64,000 nt of DNA from Ferirhizobium litorale (GCA_030028905.1 JALDYZ010000006.1:62001-126000); one strand, 5' to 3'. Shown: positions 26,540 to 36,436, numbered from the stretch's first letter. Notes: generated from the letters alone by a model not told the origin. Translations and numbers: made by a program.

Positions 26540-27823
26540 ATGCTCGATATCAAATGGATTCGCGAGAATGCTGCTGCACTGGACGCGGCGCTGAAGAAGC
26601 GCGGTGCTGAGCCGCTTTCAGAGACGCTCGTCGCCCTCGATGAAAAGCGCCGTTCGGTCGTCTCCGCGCTGCAGGAAATGCAGTCGCGCCGCAATGCCGC
26701 CTCTAAGGAAATCGGTGCGGCGATGGCGCGGAAGGATGCCGGGCTTGCCGAAAAGCTGAAGTCGGAAGTCGCCGAACTGAAGAACACCATGCCGGAAATG
26801 GAAGCGCAGGAGCGTGAGCTGACGGCCGCACTCAACGACGCGCTGTCGTGCATTCCGAACGTCCCGCTCGAGGACGTACCGGTCGGCAGCGACGAGAAGG
26901 ACAATGTCGTCAAGCATCTCTGGGGCACCAAGCCCGGTTGGAACCATGCGCCGAAGGAGCACTTCGAGATCGGCGAGGAACTCGGCTGGATGGATTTCGA
27001 AGGCGCGGCCCGGATCGCCGGCGCGCGGTTCACCATCCTCAAGGGTCAGCTTGCGCGACTGGAGCGTGCACTCGGGCAATTCATGCTCGACGTTCACACC
27101 ACCGAGCATGGGTATCTTGAGGTCCAGCCGCCGCTTCTGGTGCGCGACGATGCCATGTACGGCACTGGCCAGTTGCCGAAGTTCGCTGAAGACCTGTTCC
27201 GCACCACCGATGGGCGCTGGTTGATTCCAACGGCGGAGGTACCGCTCACGAACCTGGTTCGCGAGGAAATCCTCGAGCAGGACAAGCTGCCGTTGCGTTT
27301 CACTGCGCTTACCCCTTGCTTCCGCTCTGAGGCAGGCTCCGCCGGTCGCGATACCCGCGGCATGCTGCGCCAGCACCAGTTCATGAAGTGCGAGCTTGTT
27401 TCGATCACGGATGCCGACAGTTCGCTCGACGAACACGAGCGGATGACAGCCTGCGCCGAGGAAATTCTCAAGCGTCTCGGACTGCACTATCGCGTCGTGA
27501 CGCTGTGCACCGGCGACATGGGATTCGGTGCCCGCAAGACCTACGACCTCGAAGTCTGGCTGCCGGGTCAGGACAGCTATCGCGAAATTTCTTCCTGCTC
27601 GGTCTGCGGCGATTTCCAGGCCCGCCGGATGAATGCCCGGTACCGCGGCAAGGATGACAAGGCTACGAAGTTCGTGCACACGCTGAACGGCTCGGGAGTG
27701 GCACTCGGGCGCGCGCTGATCGCGGTCGTCGAGAACTATTTGAACGAGGACGGAAGCGTCACCGTACCGGATGTGCTGCTTCCCTACATGGGCGGCCTGA
27801 AGAAGATCGAGCGGGCGGCCTGA
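26540..27823 (+). CDS. serS: seryl-tRNA synthetase
   Basis: 427 residues. Class II synthetase. N-terminal coiled-coil arm that grips the long arm of tRNA-Ser (about residues 27-100), motif 2 in [20 protein letters not shown], and motif 3 in [17 protein letters not shown]. Lies between tatC and surE in the same direction. Confidence 0.97.
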   Translation: MLDIKWIRENAAALDAALKKRGAEPLSETLVALDEKRRSVVSALQEMQSRRNAASKEIGAAMARKDAGLAEKLKSEVAELKNTMPEMEAQERELTAALNDALSCIPNVPLEDVPVGSDEKDNVVKHLWGTKPGWNHAPKEHFEIGEELGWMDFEGAARIAGARFTILKGQLARLERALGQFMLDVHTTEHGYLEVQPPLLVRDDAMYGTGQLPKFAEDLFRTTDGRWLIPTAEVPLTNLVREEILEQDKLPLRFTALTPCFRSEAGSAGRDTRGMLRQHQFMKCELVSITDADSSLDEHERMTACAEEILKRLGLHYRVVTLCTGDMGFGARKTYDLEVWLPGQDSYREISSCSVCGDFQARRMNARYRGKDDKATKFVHTLNGSGVALGRALIAVVENYLNEDGSVTVPDVLLPYMGGLKKIERAA

Positions 27824-27845
27824 GGCACAGTCGGAGAGGCGGGGC

Positions 27846-28610
27846 ATGCGTATTCTGCTGACGAATGACGATGGCATCCACGCCGAAGGGCTGGCGGTGC
27901 TGGAACGGATCGCCCAGGCGCTGTCCGACGATGTCTGGGTGGTCGCCCCGGAAACCGACCAGAGCGGACTCGCTCACTCGCTGACGCTGTCTGAGCCGCT
28001 GCGTCTGCGCAGGATTTCGGACAGGCGCTTCGCGCTCCGTGGGACACCGACCGATTGCGTCATCATGGGCATTCGCGAGGTCATGGACGGCAAGCCGGAC
28101 CTCGTGCTTTCCGGCGTCAATGCCGGTGCCAACATGGCCGACGATGTCACCTATTCGGGCACTGTCGCCGGGGCGATCGAGGGCACGTTGCAAGGCGTGC
28201 GTTCAGTGGCGCTCAGCCAGGCCAGTCGCCACGGCGAGATGATTCGTTGGGAGGTGGCCGAGGCCTTCGCCCCGAACCTGATCAGGCGCCTCGCCGATGT
28301 CGACCTGCCTGACGGGACCTTCATCAACCTGAACTTCCCCAACTGCGCCGCGGCGGAAGTGCAGGGCGTATCGGTGACTTCGCAGGGCAAGCTCGGTTTT
28401 GGCCTCAGTGTCGAAGAGCGCGCCGATGGCCGTGGTTTCCCCTACTACTGGTTGCGATTCGACAAGCGCGAAGCGCTGTTCCGCGATGGCACGGATATCG
28501 CCGCGATCAAGGACAACAAGATTTCGGTGACACCGTTGAAGCTCGACCTCACTGACTATACCGTACAGGACAGGGTTGCCGCTGCCCTCGGATTCGGATT
28601 GGCTGATTGA
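27846..28610 (+). CDS. surE: 5'/3'-nucleotidase SurE
   Basis: 254 residues. Metal-dependent nucleoside 5'/3'-monophosphate phosphatase linked to stress survival. Seen: [16 protein letters not shown] with the metal-binding Asp pair, [25 protein letters not shown] and the metal-binding Asn in [30 protein letters not shown] precedes the ATG. The surE-pcm-nlpD order also occurs in gammaproteobacteria. Confidence 0.95.
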   Translation: MRILLTNDDGIHAEGLAVLERIAQALSDDVWVVAPETDQSGLAHSLTLSEPLRLRRISDRRFALRGTPTDCVIMGIREVMDGKPDLVLSGVNAGANMADDVTYSGTVAGAIEGTLQGVRSVALSQASRHGEMIRWEVAEAFAPNLIRRLADVDLPDGTFINLNFPNCAAAEVQGVSVTSQGKLGFGLSVEERADGRGFPYYWLRFDKREALFRDGTDIAAIKDNKISVTPLKLDLTDYTVQDRVAAALGFGLAD

Positions 28611-28618
28611 CGGGACGC

Positions 28619-29260
28619 ATGGTCGAGAAAGAAGGATTTGCAGCTGTCGTTTTACGTTTGAGATCGGAAGGGATCTCCGACCTGGACTTGCTGACGGCAG
28701 TCGAGCAGACGCCACGATCGCTGTTCGTCCCGTCGCAGTTCGTCGCGCACGCCTATTCCAGCCGCACGATCCCCATCGACTGCGGTGCTTTCATGGAGGG
28801 GGTCGACGACGTCGTCCGCGTCTTGCATCACCTGAAGGTCAAGCCAGGCCAACGGGTGTTGGAAATCGGCACGGGAAGCGGCTTCACCGCCGCCGTTCTG
28901 GGACGGATCGCCGAACGCGTGCTGACGGTCGATCGCTACAAGACGCTGGTCGTCGCAGCCCAGAAGCGCATGGAGCAGCTTTCGTTGCGCAATGTCATCG
29001 TTCGCCAGGCAGACGGGACGAACGGCCTCCAGGGGGAGGGTACATTTGACCGGATCCTGCTGTCGACAGCCTTTCCGTCGATGCCGCGCTTCTACGCCGA
29101 CCAGTTGGTATCGGGTGGTTCGATGATGGTGCCGCTGATGATGTCCGATACCGTCTGCCGAATGGTGCGGCTGACCAAGACGGGCAGCCGGTTCGAACGG
29201 GAAGAGCTGTTCGAGGTTCCCTACCAGCCGATCGTCTCCCAGGTTGCGTCATTCCTCTGA
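28619..29260 (+). CDS. pcm: protein-L-isoaspartate O-methyltransferase
   Basis: 213 residues from this start (217 from a TTG at 28607 that overlaps the surE stop). Repairs isoaspartate residues using SAM. Seen: PRSLFVPSQF, SAM motif I RVLEIGTGSGFTAAVL, RVLTVDRYKTL, FDRILLSTAFPSMP and GGSMMVPL. The canonical GQTIS loop is replaced by CGAFMEGVDD, so the family label is firmer than the exact substrate. Paired with surE as is common. Confidence 0.87.
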   Translation: MVEKEGFAAVVLRLRSEGISDLDLLTAVEQTPRSLFVPSQFVAHAYSSRTIPIDCGAFMEGVDDVVRVLHHLKVKPGQRVLEIGTGSGFTAAVLGRIAERVLTVDRYKTLVVAAQKRMEQLSLRNVIVRQADGTNGLQGEGTFDRILLSTAFPSMPRFYADQLVSGGSMMVPLMMSDTVCRMVRLTKTGSRFEREELFEVPYQPIVSQVASFL

Positions 29261-29348
29261 TCGTTTGCCTATTACCCCGGAATTCCATGTCCATAGGTCG
29301 TGGGCATAGTTAGCAATTTCTCAAAAAGGACCGCCCGAACAGCCAGCC

Positions 29349-29364
29349 TTAACCGGGTAGTAAC
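29349..29364. promoter_or_regulatory. CtrA-like site upstream of nlpD
   Basis: TTAA-N7-GTAAC, one mismatch from the CtrA consensus TTAA-N7-TTAAC, 54 bases before the nlpD ATG. Candidate only. Confidence 0.35.
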
Positions 29365-29417
29365 ACTAACGCGCTTTAATATCCCTACAAGAGGTTGCGT
29401 CATTAGTGGGTCGTGTC

Positions 29418-30995
29418 ATGCGTTTGAGTGTATCGCCGAAAGTCGGGAAATCTGCGGTTAAAGTCATACTGGCGGCCTTTCTGGCCAGCGCCGCGACAGG
29501 GTGCAGTTCCGACGCCACCCGTTTCGACGGGCTCCTTTCTTCAACCGATAATTTTACAACCAATTCCATACCGCGCGGGCAATATGCCGGTGCGGCCGAT
29601 GGCCAGGCGCCGGTTCCCCGCGGCGACGTCGCCGGCGCCCAGCCCGCATATCCATCTTCGTATCCTGCGGCGCAGTCGGACGTATCCTACGAGCCGATCA
29701 ATACTGCGACGCACGCCGGTTCCGGAGCCCGCATGGCGACAATGCCGGCTTCCGTGCAGCGTACGGAACTGACCGCACCTGCGGCGGCGGGGTCTTCGGA
29801 ACGGTCGGTCGCATTGGCTCAGCCAATGCCTGCGGGCAAGCGAGCAGGCGGCGGGGTGATCTCCGATTCGACCATCGCGAATACGGCGGCTCCTGCAGCA
29901 AAAGCCGCGCCATCCAAGAACGGCTGGTCTTCGGTCAATGCTCCGAGCGTCCAATTGCGGGCCGGCGAGAGCATCGCGACGCTTTCCAAGCGCTACGGGG
30001 TTCCGGAGAAGGAGATCCTCAAAGCGAACGGTTTGAAGTCGGCGGCAGCCGCAGCGCCCGGACAGGCAATCGTCATTCCGACCTATGGTACACCGCGCAA
30101 CCCGACCAAGGTTTCCGCCGAGGCGGTCGACCTGGCCAACCAGAAGAAACTGCCGACGCCGCACAAGGGCCCGGAACAGGAAGTTGCCGTGTTGCCTTCG
30201 GGGGCTTCCGGCCGTGACAAGTCGCAGGCTTCATCAAATGATGCATCTGGCAAGCTCGCCGCCGGCAACGGCGATCCGGCTGGCGCCAAGGGTGGCAGCT
30301 ACGTCGTCAAACCGGGCGATTCGCTCATCAAGATTGCCCGCGACGCCGGCACCAGCGTCGAGGCCCTGAAGGCAGCGAACGGCATCACCACGGCGTCGAT
30401 CCGCATCGGCCAGACACTGGCTCTACCGGGCGCCGGCGCAACCGATGGCGTCAATACGTCCTCGATCGCCGCAAAGGCGGAGAATGCCGAAAAGAAGGTT
30501 GCGGCGGAGCCAGCGGTTGCAAAGCAGCCCGAAGGATACAAGGCCCCAGTACAGACGGCATCCATTTCTGAAGTCGAGAGCAAGGCGGATGTCAAGGACG
30601 TTGCTCCGGAAGCGACCGGCATCGGCAAGTATCGTTGGCCGGTTCGCGGCGCCGTCATCAACGCCTACGGCGCGAATGTCGACGGCAACCGCAACGACGG
30701 GATCAACATCTCCGTGCCCCAGGGGACGGCGATCAAGGCCGCCGAAAACGGCGTCGTCATCTACGCCGGCAATGGCCTCAAGGAACTCGGCAACACGGTC
30801 CTCGTTCGCCACGACGATGGTACTGTGACTGTCTATGGCCATGCCGACACCCTGAATGTCACCCGCGGCCAGAAGGTCCAGCGTGGGCAGACGCTCGCGG
30901 CCTCCGGTATGAGCGGCAGTGCCAAGCGCCCGCAGGTACACTTCGAAGTGCGCAAGGACGCAACGCCCGTCAACCCGATGTCCTTCCTCGAATAG
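29418..30995 (+). CDS. nlpD: LysM and degenerate LytM (M23) lipoprotein, NlpD-like
   Basis: 525 residues. Outer-membrane lipoprotein likely to activate amidases that split the septum. Seen: signal with lipobox SAATGC, long Ala/Pro/Ser-rich linker, one LysM at about 180-223 (LRAGESIATLSKRYGVPEKE), a second LysM at about 297-340 (YVVKPGDSLIKIARDAGTSV), and a C-terminal M23 domain. The zinc ligands of active M23 enzymes are lost: HxGxD reads NDGIN and HxH reads QVH, as in E. coli NlpD. The tat-serS-surE-pcm-nlpD order fits. Start ATG at 29418; a GTG at 29406 is possible. Confidence 0.9.
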   Translation: MRLSVSPKVGKSAVKVILAAFLASAATGCSSDATRFDGLLSSTDNFTTNSIPRGQYAGAADGQAPVPRGDVAGAQPAYPSSYPAAQSDVSYEPINTATHAGSGARMATMPASVQRTELTAPAAAGSSERSVALAQPMPAGKRAGGGVISDSTIANTAAPAAKAAPSKNGWSSVNAPSVQLRAGESIATLSKRYGVPEKEILKANGLKSAAAAAPGQAIVIPTYGTPRNPTKVSAEAVDLANQKKLPTPHKGPEQEVAVLPSGASGRDKSQASSNDASGKLAAGNGDPAGAKGGSYVVKPGDSLIKIARDAGTSVEALKAANGITTASIRIGQTLALPGAGATDGVNTSSIAAKAENAEKKVAAEPAVAKQPEGYKAPVQTASISEVESKADVKDVAPEATGIGKYRWPVRGAVINAYGANVDGNRNDGINISVPQGTAIKAAENGVVIYAGNGLKELGNTVLVRHDDGTVTVYGHADTLNVTRGQKVQRGQTLAASGMSGSAKRPQVHFEVRKDATPVNPMSFLE

Positions 30996-31023
30996 GATGT
31001 GGCGCAAGCCCCTGATGATACGA

Positions 31024-31051
31024 AAAATCCCCGGCGTGCCGGGGATTTTGT
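31024..31051 (+). terminator. Rho-independent terminator after nlpD
   Basis: AAAATCCCCGGC/GCCGGGGATTTT 12-bp stem with a 2-base loop and a T-run. Confidence 0.85.
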
Positions 31052-31076
31052 CATGTCGACGGTATTGCTCGATCTT

Positions 31077-31182
31077 CTACAGCGCCGCGCGTCCAATCAG
31101 ACGCGTAAAGGTCGCTGTAGCATTCTGAATTGCTGCATGTTTTTGTCCTCTACTCGGCTACGATTTGAGGACACATGCAGTA
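31077..31182. repeat. RIME1-like rhizobial intergenic palindromic element
   Basis: About 106 bases made of two large palindromes. First: CTACAGCG (31077-31084) with CGCTGTAG (31113-31120), enclosing CGCGTC (31088-31093) with GACGCG (31100-31105). Second: CTGCATGT plus GTCCTC (31133-31150, with a TTTT bulge) pairing with GAGGAC plus ACATGCAG (31167-31180). I recognise the wording as a common rhizobial intergenic mosaic element (RIME1). It ends just beside the MFS stop codon. Confidence 0.75.
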
Positions 31183-31185
31183 GGA

Positions 31186-32433
31186 TCACACCCGCGGGTT
31201 CTGGCTGCGGAAAAGCCTGCCTTCTTCGCCGATCAGGACGAGTGCGAGGCCGATGACCGAAACCGTGAAGAAACCGAGCACCATCGGCAGCGCAGTTCCA
31301 TTGAACTCCTGACCGATGATCGCGCCGATCAGGGCGCCGCCGATCGTGCTCATGAAGCCGAGAACCGACGAGGCGGTTCCCGCAACGTGTCCGAGAGGTT
31401 CCATCGCCAGCGAATTGAAGTTCGATCCGATCCAGCCGAACTGGAACATGGCCAACGCGAAGAAGGTGATGAACAACGCGAACGGCATGGGCTGCGGTCC
31501 GTAGATCTGCACCATCAGCCAGATGAAGTTGATGGTGATGAAGCCGAGCAGCGAGCTGTGGGAGAGTTTGCGAATGCCGAGACGTCCGACGAGACGCGAG
31601 TTTATGAACGATGCGAACGCCATGAACAGGGCAACGCCGGCAAACGCCACGGGGAACCAGGCGCCAAGCTCATATATGCCGACATAGATCTGCTGGGCTG
31701 AATTGATGAAGCCGAACAGCGCCCCGAAAATGAACGTCGACGCCAGCGTATAGCAGAGCGCGATGCGGTTGGTAAGCACGATCCGGAAGCCGTCGAGGAT
31801 CGACGCCACAGTAAATGGGCGCACGTCCTGCGGATGCAGCGTTTCCGGCAAGCGGAAATACATCCATGCCGCGACGATAATCGCCGCGATCGCCATGAAC
31901 AGGAAGATCAGGTGCCATTCGCCGAAGAACATGATGACCTGGCCGGTCCCCGGTGCGATGACCGGCACGACCATGAAGACCATCATGATCAGCGACATGA
32001 CCTCCGCCATCTGCCGACCGCCATAGATGTCGCGGACCACGGATATGGTGATGACGCGGGTCGCGGCCGAACCGATGCCCTGGATGAAGCGCAGCACCAG
32101 CAGACCGCCGAAGGACGGGACGAAGACGACGGCCAGGGCCGACAGGATATAGACTGCAAGACCACCGAGCATCGGCAACCGTCGTCCGAAGCGATCGGCA
32201 AGTGGCCCGTAGAACAACTGCGCGGCTCCAAATCCGATCAGGTAGGCTGAGACCACGTACTGGCGATGATTTTCGTTTTCCACCCCAAGGCTGGCGCCGA
32301 TCTGCTGCAGCCCGGGCAGCATGATGTCGATCGCAAGCGCATTCAGCGCCATGAGCAGCGCCATCAGTATGATGAACTCGAACTTGCTCATGCCCTTCAG
32401 CGCCGCTGCAGGCATTTGTGAAGGATTTGTCAC
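31186..32433 (-). CDS. MFS drug efflux transporter, Bcr/CflA family
   Basis: 415 residues, 12 membrane helices. Proton-driven exporter of the DHA1 group. Seen: ALNALAIDIMLPGLQQIG with the family Asp in helix 1, QLFYGPLADRFGRRLPML (MFS motif A), and motif C-like VVPVIAPGTGQVIM. The Bcr/CflA label fits bicyclomycin- or sulfonamide-type resistance pumps, but the drug cannot be inferred. GTG at 32433 is chosen because a GGGGAA site precedes it by 8 bases; a TTG at 32448 would contain that site. Confidence 0.88.
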   Translation of the reverse strand: MTNPSQMPAAALKGMSKFEFIILMALLMALNALAIDIMLPGLQQIGASLGVENENHRQYVVSAYLIGFGAAQLFYGPLADRFGRRLPMLGGLAVYILSALAVVFVPSFGGLLVLRFIQGIGSAATRVITISVVRDIYGGRQMAEVMSLIMMVFMVVPVIAPGTGQVIMFFGEWHLIFLFMAIAAIIVAAWMYFRLPETLHPQDVRPFTVASILDGFRIVLTNRIALCYTLASTFIFGALFGFINSAQQIYVGIYELGAWFPVAFAGVALFMAFASFINSRLVGRLGIRKLSHSSLLGFITINFIWLMVQIYGPQPMPFALFITFFALAMFQFGWIGSNFNSLAMEPLGHVAGTASSVLGFMSTIGGALIGAIIGQEFNGTALPMVLGFFTVSVIGLALVLIGEEGRLFRSQNPRV

Positions 32434-32458
32434 AATAAAATTCCCCAAAAGAACGACA

Positions 32459-32482
32459 AGGCGCCGCGATAAGCAGCGCCTT
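32459..32482 (-). terminator. hairpin after grxD
   Basis: AAGGCGCTGC/GCGGCGCCTT on the reverse strand (one G-T pair), 4-base loop, followed by a modest T-rich stretch, between grxD and the MFS gene. Possible weak terminator or attenuator. Confidence 0.4.
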
Positions 32483-32526
32483 CAAAAAATTCGACAGTAT
32501 GGGAACCGGGCAGGCCCGGTTGCCGC

Positions 32527-32862
32527 TCAGGCAGCGCCGCGGACGGTGATGCCGTTTTGCTCGAAATGGGTCTGGAGTTCGCCAGCCTGGAACATCTCGC
32601 GGATGATGTCGCAGCCGCCGACAAATTCACCCTTGACGTAGAGTTGCGGGATCGTCGGCCAGTTGGAGTAGTCCTTGATGCCCTGGCGGATTTCCGAATC
32701 GGCAAGAACGTTGACGCCCTTGTAGTCGACGCCGAGGTAATCGAGGATCTGTACGACTTGCCCCGAGAATCCACACTGCGGGAACTGCGGTGTGCCCTTC
32801 ATGAAGAGAACGACGTCGTTGGTCTTCACTTCGTTGTCGATGAATTCGTTGATGCCGCTCAT
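32527..32862 (-). CDS. grxD: monothiol glutaredoxin (Grx4/GrxD)
   Basis: 111 residues. Binds and passes on a [2Fe-2S] cluster with glutathione. Active site CGFS at 30-33; [19 protein letters not shown] carries the glutathione contacts. bolA lies upstream on the same strand, and monothiol Grx and BolA proteins form a known complex, so the two probably work together in Fe-S trafficking or iron sensing. Confidence 0.96.
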   Translation of the reverse strand: MSGINEFIDNEVKTNDVVLFMKGTPQFPQCGFSGQVVQILDYLGVDYKGVNVLADSEIRQGIKDYSNWPTIPQLYVKGEFVGGCDIIREMFQAGELQTHFEQNGITVRGAA

Positions 32863-33091
32863 GCGAAGCTACCTTTCCGATGCGGGTTCAAGGCCCGCTG
32901 TCTGATCATTTGCCTTAGATAGCAATCTGCGCCAGGTATTTCCAGCGGCCGGACGCAAAAGCCGCGGCAAAAAGCACGGCAGGGCCGGGGTGCGAGGGGC
33001 AAATTGCATTGACGTTGCCCCACCGCAACAAACCCCGACGCTATGCCGGCACGTCGGTCATAGGCGTCCGGGTGCAGTGCCGTGGAAACGG

Positions 33092-33325
33092 CTATTCCGG
33101 GGCTGACGTCTGCAGCGCCAAAGCGTGCAGGACACCGCCCATGTTGCCCTTCAAGGCATCGTAGACCATCTGGTGCTGCTGCACGCGCGTCTTGCCGCGA
33201 AATGCTTCCGCGACAACTTCCGCTGCATAGTGGTCACCGTCTCCAGCCAGGTCACGAATGACCACCTTGGCACCCGGGATGCCTGCCTTGATCATGTCTT
33301 CGATATCGCCGGGGTTCATGGGCAT
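33092..33325 (-). CDS. bolA: BolA-family protein
   Basis: 77 residues. Small KH-like fold that partners with monothiol glutaredoxin. Seen: GDIEDMIKAGIPGAKVVIRD, GDHYAAEVVAEAFRGKTRV and QHQMVYDALKGNMGG with the conserved His; no extra domain. Shortness and MxPxxIExMI-like start suit the IbaG/BolA2 subgroup. Lies 20 bases downstream of purL and upstream of grxD. Confidence 0.9.
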   Translation of the reverse strand: MPMNPGDIEDMIKAGIPGAKVVIRDLAGDGDHYAAEVVAEAFRGKTRVQQHQMVYDALKGNMGGVLHALALQTSAPE

Positions 33326-33345
33326 GACGGTTCGCTCCTCTTTTC

Positions 33346-35580
33346 TTATTCTGCGGCGGCCATGGATGCATCGCCTGCCATGTAGTCAGGGAACCATGAT
33401 TCATGGGCCGAACGCAATTGTTGAATTGGGAGCGACAGGAGATCATCGACGACGAGATCCGTGCCCCCGACCTTGCCGAGGCGGCGGAACGGAACGCCGG
33501 CGCCTTCGGCGTTGGCACAGATGAAGTTGGCGAGATCGGCCGGAACGGCGATCACATAGCGTGCCTGATCTTCGCCGAAAAGTTGCGCATGGAGAGGTCC
33601 CTTGCACTCTTCGCAGCTGATCTGCATTCCCATGCCGGAGGCCATTGCCATTTCGGCAAGCGCGACGGCAAGTCCACCGGACGAAATGTCGTGGCAGGCG
33701 GTCACCTGGCCATTGCGGATGGCGGAGCGGACGAACTCGCCGTTGCGCCGCTCTGCGAAGAGATCAACCTCGGGTGCAGGGCCGTCGACGATGCCGAGCA
33801 CGTCGCGCAGGTAGACCGACGAGCCGAGATGGCTGCCGTCGACGCCGATCAGGAGGACATGGTCGCCATCCTGCGCCGATCCGATCCGGGCCATGCGGCT
33901 CCAATCGGGCAGGAGACCCACGCCGGCAATCGTCGGTGTCGGCAGGATCGCGACCCCGTTGGTTTCATTGTAGAGCGACACGTTGCCAGAAACGATCGGG
34001 AAGTTGAGTGCCCGGCAAGCTTCGCCGATGCCCTTGATGGCATTGACGAACTGGCCCATGATCTCGGGCTTTTCCGGATTGCCGAAATTGAGGTTGTCGG
34101 TTGCCGCAAGCGGCTCGGCGCCGGTTGCGTTGATGTTGCGCCAGCATTCGGCAACTGCCTGCTTGCCGCCCTCGAACGGATCGGCCTCGACATAGCGCGG
34201 CGTGACGTCGGACGAAAAGGCGAGCGCTTTCCTCGGGTGGCCCTCGACGCGCACGACGCCGGCATCGCCACCCGGCAGTTGCAGCGAGTTGCCCTGGATC
34301 AGCGTATCGTACTGCTCGTAGACCCAACGGCGGCTCGACTGGTTCGGCGAGCCGATGAGCTTGAGAAGCGCTTCGCCATAGTTGTCGGGCTCAGCAACGA
34401 GGTTCGCGGGAAGCGGTGCACGCTTGTCGGATTCGCGCCAAGGGCGGTCGTACTCCGGCGCCTGGTCGCCGAGGTCCTTGATCGGCAGGTTCGCAACTTC
34501 CTCACCCTGGTGGATGACGCGGAAGCGCAGGTCGTCGGTCGTCGTGCCGACGATGGCGAAGTCGAGGCCCCACTTGTGGAAGATCGCCTCGGCTTCCTTT
34601 TCCTTTTCTGGCCTGAGGACCATGAGCATGCGCTCCTGGCTTTCCGACAGCATCATTTCATAGGCTGTCATCATCTCCTCGCGCACCGGAACCTTGTCGA
34701 GCTGGAGCTCGATGCCGAGGTCGCCCTTGGCGCCCATCTCGACGGCGGAGCAGGTGAGGCCTGCCGCGCCCATGTCCTGGATGGCGATGACCGCGCCGGT
34801 CTGCATCAGTTCGAGGCAGGCTTCCAGCAGGCACTTTTCGGTGAAGGGGTCGCCGACCTGGACGGTGGGACGCTTCTCCTCGATCGATTCGTCGAACTCG
34901 GCGGATGCCATCGTTGCGCCGCCAACGCCGTCACGGCCGGTCTTGGCACCGAGATAGACAACGGGCAGCCCGACACCCTTGGCTTGCGACAGGAAGATGC
35001 CGTCGGACTTGGCAAGGCCGGCGGCAAAGGCGTTGACGAGGATGTTGCCGTTGTAGCGCGGGTCGAATTCCACTTCGCCGCCGACGGTCGGCACCCCGAA
35101 GGAATTGCCATAGCCGCCGACGCCCGAAACGACGCCTGCAACCAGGTGGCGGGTCTTCGGGTGATCGGGTTCACCGAAACGCAGCGCATTCATCGCTGCG
35201 ACGGGACGGGCGCCCATGGTGAAGACGTCTCGCAGGATGCCGCCGACGCCGGTCGCGGCGCCCTGGTAGGGCTCGATATAGGAGGGGTGGTTGTGGCTTT
35301 CCATCTTGAAGACCACGCAGTCGCCGTCGTCGATGTCGACGACGCCGGCATTCTCGCCCGGTCCCTGGATGACGCGCGGGCCCTTCGTCGGCAGCGTGCG
35401 GAGCCACTTCTTCGACGACTTGTAGGAGCAGTGCTCGTTCCACATCGCGGAAAAGATGCCGAGTTCGGTAAAGGTCGGCTCGCGGCCTATCAGCGACAGG
35501 ATGCGCTCGTATTCATCGGGCTTCAGCCCGTGGGAGGCGACAAGTTCCGGGGTGATCGGGCGGGTGTTGGAAATAGTCAT
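33346..35580 (-). CDS. purL: phosphoribosylformylglycinamidine synthase subunit PurL
   Basis: 744 residues. Fourth step of purine synthesis: FGAR plus glutamine to FGAM, as the ATP-using subunit of a PurL-PurQ-PurS complex. This is the small PurL type, matching the separate purQ and purS in this window. Seen: [52 protein letters not shown] and [19 protein letters not shown]. Confidence 0.97.
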   Translation of the reverse strand: MTISNTRPITPELVASHGLKPDEYERILSLIGREPTFTELGIFSAMWNEHCSYKSSKKWLRTLPTKGPRVIQGPGENAGVVDIDDGDCVVFKMESHNHPSYIEPYQGAATGVGGILRDVFTMGARPVAAMNALRFGEPDHPKTRHLVAGVVSGVGGYGNSFGVPTVGGEVEFDPRYNGNILVNAFAAGLAKSDGIFLSQAKGVGLPVVYLGAKTGRDGVGGATMASAEFDESIEEKRPTVQVGDPFTEKCLLEACLELMQTGAVIAIQDMGAAGLTCSAVEMGAKGDLGIELQLDKVPVREEMMTAYEMMLSESQERMLMVLRPEKEKEAEAIFHKWGLDFAIVGTTTDDLRFRVIHQGEEVANLPIKDLGDQAPEYDRPWRESDKRAPLPANLVAEPDNYGEALLKLIGSPNQSSRRWVYEQYDTLIQGNSLQLPGGDAGVVRVEGHPRKALAFSSDVTPRYVEADPFEGGKQAVAECWRNINATGAEPLAATDNLNFGNPEKPEIMGQFVNAIKGIGEACRALNFPIVSGNVSLYNETNGVAILPTPTIAGVGLLPDWSRMARIGSAQDGDHVLLIGVDGSHLGSSVYLRDVLGIVDGPAPEVDLFAERRNGEFVRSAIRNGQVTACHDISSGGLAVALAEMAMASGMGMQISCEECKGPLHAQLFGEDQARYVIAVPADLANFICANAEGAGVPFRRLGKVGGTDLVVDDLLSLPIQQLRSAHESWFPDYMAGDASMAAAE

Positions 35581-35721
35581 TGGAACATCCGTGCGAGAGG
35601 GCGCTTTTGGCGTCTCTTTAACCTATGTGAAGTTCGAGTGCGACAGGAAAATGCCCGCTTTGCCGCATTGCGGCATGGCAATATGCGGAAGTCGGGCTTG
35701 GTTGCGCGAAGGCTTCAGCGC

Positions 35722-36300
35722 TCAGAATTTGTAGGCCACCAGCACACCGGCACGGGTCATGCCTTCGTTCGGCCCATCGCAGATGCTGGCGTTCGAGGCA
35801 TGCGCAACCTGCGCCACGAGGCGCCAGCCATCCTGGAGATTGATGCCGGCGGCGAGATATTCGCGAAACAGCAACCGCGAACCCAGGTCGGGGCCATTGT
35901 CATCTTCATCCAGATTGCCGGTATGCACGGCGCCTCCGAAACCCGCCTCGACGAACAGCTTTTCGCCAAGGTCGACCGTCCAGGTGAGGCCGCCGTAGAA
36001 CTGGGTTGCTTCGCCAAAAGTACCGATCGACGAGCCGGCATGCAGGCGCGGATGAAGCAATTGCTGCTTCCAGCCTGTTACCTGCTCGAAGCCGAAGGGA
36101 TCGAACAGCGCCACCACTTCAGGGAAAACACCGTCCTCGCGTGACCTGCCGCTCTGTATGGATGTGGACGCGCCGAAGCGCAGTTCGTTGAAAAACCTGT
36201 CTTCTGCGTGAACGAGTTTGCTACTCGCCAACAACGCGCCGATGACCACGGTACTCGTGCACATCGATTGCAAAACATAGTTCGGCAAGACGTTCGCCAT
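35722..36300 (-). CDS. pagL: PagL-like lipid A 3-O-deacylase (acyloxyacyl hydrolase)
   Basis: 192 residues. Outer-membrane beta-barrel that removes the 3-position acyl chain of lipid A. Seen: N-terminal signal-like segment ending VHAED (about 33), alternating strands, and near the C-terminus HASNASICDGPNEGM, which matches the PagL active site His-x-Ser-Asn with a downstream Asn-Glu (H167, S169, E179 as catalytic triad). The last residues end in Phe (YKF), as for barrels. Single gene beside purL. Family membership is fairly sure, catalytic activity likely. Confidence 0.75.
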   Translation of the reverse strand: MANVLPNYVLQSMCTSTVVIGALLASSKLVHAEDRFFNELRFGASTSIQSGRSREDGVFPEVVALFDPFGFEQVTGWKQQLLHPRLHAGSSIGTFGEATQFYGGLTWTVDLGEKLFVEAGFGGAVHTGNLDEDDNGPDLGSRLLFREYLAAGINLQDGWRLVAQVAHASNASICDGPNEGMTRAGVLVAYKF

Positions 36301-36436
36301 CTAAATTTCTCCAGCCCCGACGGCGACGAATCGCCGAAAGTTCCGGACGATTTGGCACCATTCCGGGGTGCGCTGGTAAAGGTGGGTCGTCTCGAATTTC
36401 GGCGTTCTCGACCGTCGTCGCAAAACCGCAACAGGG

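Noticed and set aside
33403-36144. 913-codon open frame on the forward strand opposite purL and the PagL-like gene
   Set aside because: Shadow of purL codon usage; Arg/Ala/Asp/Gly-rich translation without domains.
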